Shown in pieces: positions 1-7,543 of a stretch of 64,000 nucleotides of DNA. Position numbers and translations under genes: made by a program. Below the pieces are notes generated by a model. It was not told the DNA's origin. It saw nothing but the letters and a program-made list of their open reading frames with translations, and did not search any database. The DNA comes from Nostoc cf. commune SO-36. Its GTDB lineage: Bacteria > Cyanobacteriota > Cyanobacteriia > Cyanobacteriales > Nostocaceae. The number at the start of each line of letters is the position of its first letter. Within the stretch, counting starts at the first letter, position 1. Location: positions 5,904-69,903 of the forward strand of contig NZ_AP025735.1 of NCBI RefSeq assembly GCF_023734775.1. The letters are read 5' to 3'.

Positions 1-395
1 AAATCAATCACTTCGGCAGTAGTGGGGGCGATCGCTTTTGCCATAGAGCCAGGATTTATCCCAACTCCATAAGATTTCTTAACTAATCTTTGCCGCCATC
101 CAATCTCATTAAGCACACCCGCAGCCTGCGTACCTTTAAGATTAGTTTCTGCAATACCTTTCTTTTCTTTGTCAGTCTGCAACTTAATTTTTTCAGTCTC
201 TAGTTGAACCTCCTGACGCTGCGCTTTTACTTCCTGCTTATCAGCCCATTTTTCAGTAGCTTTAGTTTTAGAACGTTCACCACGTAGTGTATGCGATCGC
301 TGTTTCCCCTTTTCAATGTGTACACCAGCTTGATAAGTCATTTCATCAATCCATTCAGTTTGAGTTGATTGAGTCTGAGTTTTTGCTGTAGCCAT
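1..395 (-). CDS. Hypothetical plasmid protein, C-terminus beyond window
   Basis: An open frame starts at the ATG at 395 and runs off the left edge without a stop, so about 131 N-terminal residues are visible. They begin MATAKTQTQST and are rich in Lys, Gln, Glu and Thr. A charged, probably coiled-coil stretch (about residues 45-90) leads into a more ordinary segment. I do not recognise the family. It lies in the same direction as the next two genes and could be the last of a loose operon with them. The product and function are unknown. Confidence 0.55.
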   Translation of the reverse strand, partial: MATAKTQTQSTQTEWIDEMTYQAGVHIEKGKQRSHTLRGERSKTKATEKWADKQEVKAQRQEVQLETEKIKLQTDKEKKGIAETNLKGTQAAGVLNEIGWRQRLVKKSYGVGINPGSMAKAIAPTTAEVID

Positions 396-506
396 GTTCG
401 TAACTCCTATAAAGTGATTGACCCCAGGCGTGTAAATAACCTGAGATAGTGAATTGTGCAAACCAAATTAGACCAAGTGCGATCGCAACAACAAAACTGT
501 GTGCAG

Positions 507-1127
507 TTATTTTTTGCGAGAACGCGGGTTTAGAGCCTTTCCCAAGGTATTCAGCCCATTTCTGATAGTTTCGTCTGCTCCCTTGGAAGTTTCCTCTAAG
601 AAAATTGCCCCGATTTCATTGCCTAAAGCCCTGCCGGATTGCATAACGTTCGCAAGGTTCAAATCAAGGAAGTTGCCTAAACTGTCAATATTAGTGAGTG
701 CCGTTTCTTCACGTTCTATAATGTCAGCGTCAAGCACTTCCACAGGAACAATCACGGCGGGTGCATCAACCCGTTTTTCTGGTAATCGGTTGTACCGTTC
801 CCAAACCTGCTTTTTATAAATCTCAATGCCAATGCGGTCAGGGTTGGACTGCATTAGAGGTTTTCCGCTATCATCGCGGAGGATAATGGAGTCAGGCGAT
901 CGCATGGGAATTTTAGGAGATATTGCAGCCTGGAGGTTGAAGAACTCCTCACGCGCCCAGGCAGTAAACCTGTCACCATCTTTTAAATCTGCGACCTTCC
1001 ACCAGAAAACCTCTTCAAGCTTGGGAAGCCAGTTAGTTCTAATATTTGTGTCACTCGTCCCCAATTCTTTTGCTAAGTCTACAGCTGTGTAAGTTAACTT
1101 TATTTGATTGAGCTTTGTGTCTGCCAT
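507..1127 (-). CDS. Hypothetical protein with N-terminal DNA-binding-like region
   Basis: A 206-residue protein with an ATG start. The first 60 residues (AVDLAKELGTSDTNIRTNW, then a Trp-rich stretch) look like a helix-turn-helix of the kind found in small plasmid proteins. The rest is acidic and helical and ends in a basic tail (NPRSRKK). It resembles in general design the 202-residue protein at 7544. It contains one copy of the dispersed motif TTCTTAGAGG, here encoding FLEE. Whether it binds DNA is inferred from the N-terminal pattern only. Confidence 0.55.
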   Translation of the reverse strand: MADTKLNQIKLTYTAVDLAKELGTSDTNIRTNWLPKLEEVFWWKVADLKDGDRFTAWAREEFFNLQAAISPKIPMRSPDSIILRDDSGKPLMQSNPDRIGIEIYKKQVWERYNRLPEKRVDAPAVIVPVEVLDADIIEREETALTNIDSLGNFLDLNLANVMQSGRALGNEIGAIFLEETSKGADETIRNGLNTLGKALNPRSRKK

Positions 1128-1212
1128 TGCTGTGCTTCCTGTGGTCTGGTCATGATGTGATTTACAAGAATGATTGAGAGGGCGATCGCACCACTGATAA
1201 CTAGAAATTCCA

Positions 1213-1752
1213 TCAAGCCGCCTCCTGAGTATCTATCCCTGCTTCTATGAGTTGAGGCTGATTTACTGATGGTAGAAAGCCTTTGTTTCTTAGCCTGTTT
1301 CTGAAGCTCATCAAAAAAGTAGGGTTAATTTCTTGCATAGCTTCTAAAGTTGAAATTGTTGCACCTTTATAAGCTGCTTTAATATCTGGATCGTTGAGAA
1401 TTTCTGGGCTTCTCATAGCATCACCCCACATCTGAAAGTAGAGCATATAAAAGCTTTTAGCATCTCGCCGTAAAGCACCCTCTACACCACTAGCAAGAAA
1501 CTCTTGTCTTAAAGTGTTGAGCATTTCATTAACAGCAGGTACATTATTTTGAGGTGTTTCATTGTAGGAGTTGAGCGCATCAAGTAAGCTCACACCTTGT
1601 TTAATTAAGGGATAAATTACCCTCAGCATTTCAAAATCTTCTGTAGAAATAGGCTCGGTAGTTGGTCTACCAACTTGCTCTAAAATTGTGCGAAGTTCTC
1701 CGACATTATTAGCCTCTAATTGAGCTTTTGCCTCTCTGAATGTTAATGACAT
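1213..1752 (-). CDS. Hypothetical protein, 179 aa
   Basis: A soluble, mostly helical protein beginning MSLTFREAKAQLEANNVGEL. No signal peptide or membrane segment and no catalytic motif that I can name. It lies upstream of, and in the same direction as, the 507-1127 gene. A rho-independent terminator (1785-1806) separates it from the regulator upstream, so it probably has its own promoter. Confidence 0.5.
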   Translation of the reverse strand: MSLTFREAKAQLEANNVGELRTILEQVGRPTTEPISTEDFEMLRVIYPLIKQGVSLLDALNSYNETPQNNVPAVNEMLNTLRQEFLASGVEGALRRDAKSFYMLYFQMWGDAMRSPEILNDPDIKAAYKGATISTLEAMQEINPTFLMSFRNRLRNKGFLPSVNQPQLIEAGIDTQEAA

Positions 1753-1784
1753 AAGCGTGAGTGTTATAGATATGCTTTAACAAT

Positions 1785-1806
1785 AAAAAAGCTGCTTCGT
1801 AGCAGC
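1785..1806 (-). terminator. Rho-independent terminator
   Basis: Read on the minus strand, a perfect 6-bp stem GCTGCT/AGCAGC with a 4-base loop is followed by six T. It lies just past the stop of the regulator gene at 1840-2226 and upstream of 1213-1752. Confidence 0.65.
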
Positions 1807-1839
1807 AATGTACAATGTACACTTGTTTTAAATTTGTAA

Positions 1840-2226
1840 TTAAGAAAGTGTACAAGGTACGCAAAGCTCGCCACGGGGATACTCCCCGGTGGCAGACTTT
1901 GCGCGAAATGCGCCACGGGGATACTCCCCGGTGGTCACTTTCGCAGATTTGTCTTGAAAAATCGCTCTTTGTTGGAAACCAACAAGACCGTGTTTTTCGC
2001 TAATAAATTTTCCTCTTAGTGATGGATTCTCTTTAAATCGCTCATCTAATGTTGCTAAATGTGTAAGAACTTGTGGTCTTGGAGTGCGTCTACCACAAGA
2101 CCAAGATTTAACTGCATCAACACAGACACCCAGCAATCTTGCTAAATCCTCATGTTTCATCGGGTGTTGAGTAAGAAAATCTTGCAAAGATAAGGCTTTA
2201 ACAATATAAGTTGCGTTTTGCTCCAT
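1840..2226 (-). CDS. XRE-like helix-turn-helix regulator with repeat-derived C-terminus
   Basis: A 128-residue protein. Residues 20-60 form a Cro/CI-like helix-turn-helix (HEDLARLLGVCVDAVKSW, then GRRTPRPQVLTHLATLDERF), the usual design of a small plasmid repressor. The last 40 residues are not a normal domain: they contain TTGEYPRGAF and ATGEYPRGEL, which are simply translations of two copies of a DNA repeat at 1871-1934. The natural C-terminus has probably been replaced by repeat sequence. The gene is divergent from the one at 2397, whose promoter it might control. Confidence 0.55.
   Translation of the reverse strand: MEQNATYIVKALSLQDFLTQHPMKHEDLARLLGVCVDAVKSWSCGRRTPRPQVLTHLATLDERFKENPSLRGKFISEKHGLVGFQQRAIFQDKSAKVTTGEYPRGAFRAKSATGEYPRGELCVPCTLS
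1871..1934. repeat. Two copies of a palindromic 22-bp repeat
   Basis: CCACGGGGATACTCCCCGGTGG occurs at 1871-1892 and again at 1913-1934, with two more identical bases upstream of each. Each copy folds on itself (CGGGGA/TCCCCG). Both lie inside the 3' end of the regulator gene and read through as TGEYPRG-containing peptide. This kind of short hairpin repeat is scattered in Nostoc-type genomes. Confidence 0.75.
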
Positions 2227-2274
2227 AATAAAATTGCCTCCAAGTCTTGTTTGGTGGAACTGCCGAAAGGTGGG

Positions 2275-2320
2275 AGCGATCGCGTCTTTGCCGGGGCGAT
2301 CGCTTTAACTTTTTATATCA
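2275..2320. terminator. Paired-HIP1 hairpin followed by TTAACTTTTT
   Basis: AGCGATCGC (2275-2283) and GCGATCGCT (2296-2304) can pair across a 12-base loop and are followed by TTAACTTTTTATATCA. A near copy lies at 3748-3793. This one stands upstream of the 2397 gene rather than behind a gene, so it may be half of a direct repeat bracketing 2397-3739 and not a working terminator. Confidence 0.4.
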
Positions 2321-2396
2321 CAACTATAAAGCTTTGGGGTAAACTTAGAGCAACACGGGATAAATTTAGAGGTAATTCCAAGGACAAATAGGCCAG

Positions 2397-2915
2397 ATGG
2401 CTCATAGATTCAACGTTTCCACGTACTATGTGACACCAGAACATCTAGAAAAAATGAGGGAGTTTTCTGAAGCATCAGGACACTCACTTCAGGATTTAGT
2501 AAACCAATTCACCAGGGGGCATACCACTAATCACCGTCCATACTATGAGCATTTGGCTCGGTTAGATGTTACTAAACGTGGGATGGATGTAGATCAGTGG
2601 GTAGACATCGTTATTAATGAAGGTTTCAAGGCGTTACCTCCATATAAGGAACAACCGACATCTGATGAAATTGGCCAAAATCCATTAGGACATATTATTT
2701 TGCCAAGTGATGTAATTACCCAGGATGGCAATTATATGTACCTCACCAAACAAAATCTAATTTTGGTGAAAACAGCAAATTATTTTGATGGTTCAAGCAT
2801 AGCTAAGTTCATTTCTCGAATCATCTTTGACCATATCAATTCTAGATGGGAGAAAAACTATGCTCGTCAAATGCAAGCAGAAAAATCTAATGATTGGTTA
2901 AAAATAAGGAGTTAG
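2397..2915 (+). CDS. Hypothetical plasmid protein, 172 aa
   Basis: First of three co-directional genes. Soluble protein starting MAHRFNVSTYYVTPEHLEKM; residues 10-45 (PEHLEKMREFSEASGHSLQD) suggest a helical regulatory or adaptor domain. No recognised catalytic motif. The stop at 2915 lies 2 bases before the next start, so the two are almost certainly co-transcribed and translationally coupled. Confidence 0.6.
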   Translation: MAHRFNVSTYYVTPEHLEKMREFSEASGHSLQDLVNQFTRGHTTNHRPYYEHLARLDVTKRGMDVDQWVDIVINEGFKALPPYKEQPTSDEIGQNPLGHIILPSDVITQDGNYMYLTKQNLILVKTANYFDGSSIAKFISRIIFDHINSRWEKNYARQMQAEKSNDWLKIRS

Positions 2916-2917
2916 AA

Positions 2918-3526
2918 ATGACTAAAACGGCTACCACCCCCAACGTTGAACTAGCAATCAACACAATTTTTGAGGTATTGGGCGAACCAACTGATGAATG
3001 GCAACGTCAGGCATTAGAGCAATACAAAAAGGGTGATGCGATCGCAGTTAAAAAAATTAACGCCAGTCATTTGCGGGATTATTATTGTAAATGTTTGGGT
3101 TTTCTGGTCAATGCAACAAGCACCAACCCGGCTCTACGCAAGCTTTTATCCGCCGCGACCAACGCTGCTGCTGACCACGCACAGGTCAGAACTTTAGATA
3201 AAATCAGTGATGGCAATGCGATCGCTTTTGAGTCCGACGACCTAGTAGGCAATGCAACCCAAAACATTCTAAAATTCCTCACCCCCCAAACTGAATATCA
3301 TCATCTCGCGCTAGCTTCGAGAACTAATTACGAGGCTCTCAAAGAAATTGAGAAGGAAAATCCAGAGGATAATTTAATCAAAGTTTTGTTGTATCTAACC
3401 AAGGCGAAACCAGACTCCCCCGCACTGTTCACGATCATCGCGGAGGCTGGGACAACGGCGGCGCTGTATATGAGAAATCTGGAGCATCAAAAAATCACGG
3501 ATGCGATTAACACAGCACTTAATTAA
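2918..3526 (+). CDS. Hypothetical plasmid protein, 202 aa
   Basis: I chose the ATG at 2918 because AAGGAG lies 5 bases before it; an in-frame TTG at 2894 inside the previous gene is less likely. The product is helical and Ala/Asn-rich and has no signal peptide. It contains two HIP1 sites in frame. Function unknown; operon with its neighbours at 2397 and 3536. Confidence 0.6.
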   Translation: MTKTATTPNVELAINTIFEVLGEPTDEWQRQALEQYKKGDAIAVKKINASHLRDYYCKCLGFLVNATSTNPALRKLLSAATNAAADHAQVRTLDKISDGNAIAFESDDLVGNATQNILKFLTPQTEYHHLALASRTNYEALKEIEKENPEDNLIKVLLYLTKAKPDSPALFTIIAEAGTTAALYMRNLEHQKITDAINTALN

Positions 3527-3535
3527 GGGGAACAA

Positions 3536-3739
3536 ATGTATAGCACTGAAGTTTTAGACGAGATGACCAAGCTAGTTTTTATGGTTAAAGACCAGCTTGA
3601 TTGCTCATTTGATGAGGCTTGTGCAACAACCAGAATTATCCTCCAGAAGGTGAAGAGGAAGGAGATTGTGGTAGATAGTTCATTGAAATCTTCATTACCT
3701 ACTTTCTTAGAACAGGTAAGAAGTAGTAATTTTTTCTAG
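3536..3739 (+). CDS. Small hypothetical protein, 67 aa
   Basis: The start at 3536 has an AAGGGG ribosome site 6 bases upstream. The product is small and helical (MYSTEVLDEMTKLVFMVKDQ). It is last in the 2397-3739 operon and is followed by a HIP1 hairpin terminator. Function unknown. Confidence 0.55.
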   Translation: MYSTEVLDEMTKLVFMVKDQLDCSFDEACATTRIILQKVKRKEIVVDSSLKSSLPTFLEQVRSSNFF

Positions 3740-3747
3740 AGGAAAAG

Positions 3748-3793
3748 GGCGATCGCGGGTTGGGGGTGCGATCGCCTTTAACTTTTTTATATC
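3748..3793 (+). terminator. HIP1-hairpin terminator
   Basis: GGCGATCGC (3748-3756) pairs perfectly with GCGATCGCC (3768-3776) and is followed by TTTAACTTTTTT. It lies directly after the last gene of the 2397-3739 operon. A further imperfect hairpin (AATGTT/AACATT, 3797-3826) follows it. Confidence 0.6.
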
Positions 3794-3852
3794 AATAATG
3801 TTCAGATATGTAAAAATCTAAACATTATAGTGCATAAGCGTTGGTGTTTATG

Positions 3853-4089
3853 CTATTTAGGTGGACAAGCCAAGCGTTCTAGCCGAATAGATGGTGGCCA
3901 GATTTGAGCTTCTACCTTGCTTCCACAGTCAGACACTGCAATCATCCAGGCATATAAAGCAACAACACCACCAAAAATAATGATGGCAAGGGTTGATTTT
4001 GGGGCTTTTGTCAAACTGCTTTTAGTCTGTTTGACTATATCCGGCTTAGGTTCTTGAGAGGTTTCGTGATCTACAGGTAGATTGCTCAA
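3853..4089 (-). CDS. Small single-pass membrane protein, 78 aa
   Basis: The TTG at 4089 is a credible start because AGGAG lies about 6 bases before it on the minus strand. Residues 34-50 (LAIIIFGGVVALYAWMI) form one membrane helix between a Lys-rich N-terminal part and a short C-terminal part with two Cys. Function unknown; the gene is isolated, with long spacer on its upstream side. Confidence 0.45.
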   Translation of the reverse strand: MSNLPVDHETSQEPKPDIVKQTKSSLTKAPKSTLAIIIFGGVVALYAWMIAVSDCGSKVEAQIWPPSIRLERLACPPK

Positions 4090-4170
4090 GTTATCTCCTC
4101 TACTATGTCCATGACTTGTGCGGGCTTGTAGCGAAAGTCCAGTAGAAGGGAAAAAGCTTGAATAGAAGCT

Positions 4171-4330
4171 AGCGATAGACTTCTAAAACTTCGTCCTAAA
4201 TACTTTAAATTCTGCTACTAAGCAACAAGCTGCCCTTATGGAGGGGGCAGCTTGCAAATGCTTATGATAATTTTGCCCCGCACGCATATTATAGCGCCAA
4301 AACGGAACGAAATTCTAGAAGTCTATCGCT
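4171..4330. repeat. 160-bp element with 15-bp terminal inverted repeats
   Basis: AGCGATAGACTTCTA (4171-4185) is the exact reverse complement of TAGAAGTCTATCGCT (4316-4330). Inside is a perfect 10-bp stem, CAAGCTGCCC/GGGCAGCTTG (4226-4235 and 4245-4254). The nested arrangement suggests a folded RNA or a small miniature element. Confidence 0.6.
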
Positions 4331-4867
4331 AAATAAATAATATCACACTTATCATAAAAATTCAAATTACTAAATTATGGCACACATATTATAGAATTTG
4401 ATTTCAATCAAAAGTTAAGTTTAATCCAATAGACTTATCCAAAAATGCGAAATGCTTACTATACAATGGTTTTGGCGATTTTAATGGAGTGCGATCGCAA
4501 GCGCTTAGTGGACGCAAAAATATGTCACCAGATAGATAAACTTAGTTAGTCAACCTTGCTGGGTTTGTTATTCCCACTCACAGAAAAGTTAGTGGAGCCG
4601 CCGAGATACCCTTTGTGGTATTTTGGGTGAGAGCATCAAAGCCGCTCATCAATAGAGTTCAGTCAGTGGAATTTTAGCGAGTTGACTTTACCTACTACGC
4701 TGATATGTCAGCAACTTAAGCCATAAAAAATAAGCGATGCGGTTGTGATAACTGCGATCGCCTTGATAAATACTTCTTAAATAGAACCCAACTCTTCTAG
4801 ATCCAAGTACGCATAAAAATAAAGGCGATCGCAGTCATTACAACTGAATCGCCTCATAAATCTTATT

Positions 4868-4895
4868 TACTGCATTACTGCATCAATTACTGCAT
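4868..4895. repeat. TACTGCAT repeats, distal partition repeats
   Basis: Three copies of TACTGCAT at 4868-4875, 4876-4883 and 4888-4895, just past the stop of the partition operon. The same octamer forms the array upstream of ParA (5904-6017). Probably part of the centromere or operator of the partition system. Confidence 0.6.
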
Positions 4896-4900
4896 TACTT

Positions 4901-5263
4901 TTATACATCCTTAAGTGCTTCATCCAGGAGCATTCGTACAATCTCAGCCTTTTTCCTTCTCGTCTCTGCTGCCAGTAAAGACAATTTTTTATGCATGGAT
5001 TCAGGCAAATCAACAGTTAGTCTGATTGTTGGCTCTTTGGAAGGTTGTTGAAGTTGAGACATGAGATTAAACTTAGCTGGTTGCGGAGTAGATATAGGTG
5101 ATACAGGTAATATAGGTTGCTGCTCTAGTATTGGCTGAGTCTCGCTTTGAGAGTTTGAGTCTACAGTCTCCTGGTTTGGTAAACTCTCCCGCAGCGCTGA
5201 TTCACCATAAACAAACTCATGAGCTAGGGCATCATTGAGGGGCTTTCGCTTTTTAGCAGTCAT
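4901..5263 (-). CDS. Partition protein with C-terminal ribbon-helix-helix (ParB/ParG-like)
   Basis: A 120-residue protein. Residues 1-75 are Gln/Pro/Ser-rich and probably disordered. Residues 80-118 have a ribbon-helix-helix pattern (IRLTVDLPESMHKKLSLLAA, then KKAEIVRMLLDEALKDV). Its ATG overlaps the ParA stop by ATGA, so it is the second gene of the operon. In small-ParA partition systems such an RHH protein binds the centromere repeats and activates ParA, and TACTGCAT arrays lie at both ends of this operon. The partition role is inferred from context and fold; the protein is not a classical ParB. Confidence 0.7.
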   Translation of the reverse strand: MTAKKRKPLNDALAHEFVYGESALRESLPNQETVDSNSQSETQPILEQQPILPVSPISTPQPAKFNLMSQLQQPSKEPTIRLTVDLPESMHKKLSLLAAETRRKKAEIVRMLLDEALKDV

Positions 5264-5904
5264 TTCAACATCCCCAGAATTTCTTTAAATAACCGCTCAT
5301 ACTCCCGTGCTGACTCTGTAGCCTGACGGCCAGGTAAATCCCAGATTGTTGCAGATTGTCCAAAGGTGTCAGCGATCGCCTGTTTCTGGTGAATCACAGT
5401 TTTTAATACCGTCGCTTCTTTGGATTTAGATAGAAGTGCGATCGCTTCACCAAGCAACTTTGTACCTTTAACAGCACGACTGATAAATATGGCTGCTTGG
5501 GGCACACCACCACGCACAGATTGAGCTTGCTTAATTAATCGCACAGCATCACTGGCTGATTGTAAATCTAACCCTGTGGGCTGACAGGGAACTACAGCTA
5601 GATCGGCTCTAAATAATATTGCTCTGCTAGCTTCAGATAAACCGGCTGGGCCATCTATTATTAGATGATCGCATTGCGCTGCTAACTCTGGAATTTGCTC
5701 TAAGAGTTCGTCGGGTGATTGCAGCACAGTTGTAGGAATCTTAATATCCTCCATCGACTGAAGCCAAATCGAGCTGCTACGTTGAGCGTCGGCATCTAAA
5801 AGCTGGACTTTATGACCTTTGCGGGATAAGTAGCACGCTAGATGAACGGCAGACGTAGATTTTGAGCAGCCCCCTTTTTGATTGACAAGGGCAATTATTG
5901 GCAT
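5260..5904 (-). CDS. parA: ParA-family partition ATPase
   Basis: A 214-residue ParA/Soj/MinD-type ATPase. Deviant Walker A KGGCSKST at residues 10-17 (both lysines present), LLDADAQ at about 35-41 (Walker A'), HLIIDGPAG at about 84-92 (Walker B). The length matches small type Ib ParA proteins with no N-terminal helix-turn-helix. It drives plasmid segregation by forming ATP-dependent gradients or filaments on the nucleoid. First gene of the operon; its start codon lies inside the TACTGCAT array (5904-5943), which should serve as both operator and centromere. Confidence 0.88.
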   Translation of the reverse strand: MPIIALVNQKGGCSKSTSAVHLACYLSRKGHKVQLLDADAQRSSSIWLQSMEDIKIPTTVLQSPDELLEQIPELAAQCDHLIIDGPAGLSEASRAILFRADLAVVPCQPTGLDLQSASDAVRLIKQAQSVRGGVPQAAIFISRAVKGTKLLGEAIALLSKSKEATVLKTVIHQKQAIADTFGQSATIWDLPGRQATESAREYERLFKEILGMLK

Positions 5905-6017
5905 ACTGCATTACTGCATTACTGCATTACTGAATTACTGAATTAATGCAGTAAGTATAACTTTAAATTAAAGGCTTGTTACAACCAACATCAGATTGTT
6001 TTACTGCATTACTGCAT
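5904..6017. repeat. TACTGCAT iterons upstream of parA (candidate parS/operator)
   Basis: Three perfect tandem octamers (5904-5911, 5912-5919, 5920-5927) and two TACTGAAT variants (5928-5943), then one inverted copy (5946-5953), then two more perfect copies (6002-6009, 6010-6017). The array covers the parA start and upstream region. Probably bound by the RHH protein at 4901. Confidence 0.8.
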
Positions 6018-6147
6018 TAAGTATATTTTTCTGCGTTCGCTCCGTTAACCTTTTTAAGGAATGCTTCGCTTCGTGTTTGCCAGCTTCTCAGAGGAATATT
6101 ATATTAAATGTATTTGGTATGTACTTTAGTATAAAACGGTAATTGCT

Positions 6148-6711
6148 TCATGTTTCATCTTCAGGAGAAGGGTTATTTTTGCTTCTTGACCTTGAACTTC
6201 GTTCTTTCCCAAGCACATATCCTGAAATACCAGCGAGTATACTAAGAGTACCCTCAGCAGAAGCAATTCCTAGAATACTAAGCAAAATTACAGCTAAAAC
6301 TATATAGACAATAGTAATACCCTGCACTAAAGTTGGTAGAGCTTCTGACAAAAATTGATTCTTTTCTCCTGATTCTGGATGACGATGTGCGAAGGCACCC
6401 AATATAACAACTACAGATATTGCAATCAGTGTTCCAGTAAGAACAGTAAAAATCACCCACCAAAGAATTTCTCCTGTGATTACAGGCACTAGACGTTGGG
6501 TTCCATCCTTTTGAGATATCCAAACGGCTTCTCTTAGGTTATGAGTATTTGTATTCGGTGCAATATTTTCTCTAGAACTTGCTTCCTGATTAACTCTAGG
6601 TTGTAAACTAGGTGTTTGATTTGGTTGAGCGTTGGATACAGAAGTTAAAGATGTTAATAAGAAGATTAACAATAAGGGTATTAAAACTTTTTTTCTTTGA
6701 TTTAATTTCAT
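6148..6711 (-). CDS. Hypothetical exported membrane protein, 187 aa
   Basis: Residues 1-28 are a signal peptide (basic start, then LIPLLLIFLLTSLTS, likely cleaved after SNA). A Gln/Pro/Asn-rich segment follows, then two long membrane helices (about 78-105 and 128-150), a short glycine-containing hydrophobic segment and a basic tail (GKERSSRSRSKN). The topology is clear but I do not recognise the family. It could be a plasmid-borne envelope component. Confidence 0.55.
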   Translation of the reverse strand: MKLNQRKKVLIPLLLIFLLTSLTSVSNAQPNQTPSLQPRVNQEASSRENIAPNTNTHNLREAVWISQKDGTQRLVPVITGEILWWVIFTVLTGTLIAISVVVILGAFAHRHPESGEKNQFLSEALPTLVQGITIVYIVLAVILLSILGIASAEGTLSILAGISGYVLGKERSSRSRSKNNPSPEDET

Positions 6712-7015
6712 CTAAACGGAAGATATTAAAGGTATTAACTTACTCTCTCATCATCTCAGTTTTCCAGCAACCGCAAAAACTGCTACCAATAACGATGACG
6801 ATGATCCAGGTGTTGCAGTTTACTTTCAGATCAAGGATAAAAGTTATCAGTAAACCAAAAAGTTTTTTAAAAGTCTTACCATCTGGACATTTCAGCTAAA
6901 GCCAGGGATATCACAAAACTCACAAAACAACGTTAAATTGACCATTTCAGACGATACCCCTAGTTACCTCGAAGCGATCGCTATATTACTAATGCTGTTT
7001 GCTGACTGATTCACG
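6712..7015. other. Spacer with no feature seen
   Basis: About 300 bases between divergent genes. One HIP1 site near 6974. No convincing ORF, hairpin or repeat; it must carry promoters for both flanking genes. Confidence 0.4.
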
Positions 7016-7402
7016 ATGCCTGAAACCCCTATTTTTACGTTCGTTTTCAAAACTTTGTGGTTTACTGGTTATGCTCTGTGCTGCGATCGCTGGCTAAAAG
7101 TAAGGCATAATCTCAGAGCTATTGGACTACACATTGCAGCTATGCGGGGTATGGAGCGCTGGGGAGTGGGGAGTGTTGAGCAAGCATTTATGGGATATCA
7201 AGCTTTACCACCACAGCAAGAAAAAAAATGGTGGGATGTACTTGGTGTTAGTCCTGGTGCAACCGAAGATGAAGTGAGGGAAGCATACAGAAAGCTGGCA
7301 CGACAACATCATCCAGATAACGGCGGTTCTGCTGATCAGATGGCTGCAATCAACGCCGCTTATGAACAGGCAAAGCAGGTTGACTATAAGGTGCAACTGT
7401 GA
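7016..7402 (+). CDS. J-domain protein, DnaJ-like
   Basis: A 128-residue protein whose last 57 residues form a J domain: WWDVLGVSPGATEDEVREAY, then ARQHHPDNGG, which holds the essential HPD tripeptide. The J domain stimulates the ATPase of a DnaK-type Hsp70. There is no Gly/Phe region or zinc domain, so this is a type III J protein. The N-terminal 70 residues contain a hydrophobic stretch (TFVFKTLWFTGYALCC) that may anchor it to a membrane. Stands alone, upstream of the secretion-like cluster. Confidence 0.8.
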   Translation: MPETPIFTFVFKTLWFTGYALCCDRWLKVRHNLRAIGLHIAAMRGMERWGVGSVEQAFMGYQALPPQQEKKWWDVLGVSPGATEDEVREAYRKLARQHHPDNGGSADQMAAINAAYEQAKQVDYKVQL

Positions 7403-7485
7403 TTAGTAAACCGTAATTACCGCAACCCTGATTTCGTTGCTTGTCTGGTAAAACTTCACAATACAACCCGTAATTTCACCATACA

Positions 7486-7511
7486 ATCCGGCAGACTGTA
7501 TGCCTGACAAT
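7486..7511 (+). promoter_or_regulatory. Candidate operator shared with the 14.3 kb promoter region
   Basis: ATCCGGCAGAC (7486-7496) followed by GTATGCCTGACAA (7498-7510), 34 bases before the 7544 start. The first is identical to 14374-14384 and the second matches, with one change, the reverse complement of the sequence around 14329-14341. A shared regulator for the two loci is inferred. Confidence 0.4.
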
Positions 7512-7543
7512 AGAGGGAAAAACCAGCGTACAATTCGCTTTTT

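Larger units (their letters stand above)
4090..4900. other. 810-bp gene-free region with inverted repeats
   Basis: No ORF here looks coding. It holds a 160-bp element bounded by 15-bp inverted repeats (4171-4330), a 13-bp inverted repeat containing HIP1 (4751-4763 and 4823-4835) and, at its right end, three TACTGCAT units (4868-4895). Its place beside the partition genes makes it a reasonable place to look for an origin or an untranslated RNA. I could not name either. Confidence 0.5.

Noticed and set aside
6612..6899. Plus-strand ORF opposite the exported membrane protein start
   Set aside because: Mostly a shadow of the 6148-6711 gene; Ile/Lys/Phe-rich and without a ribosome site.
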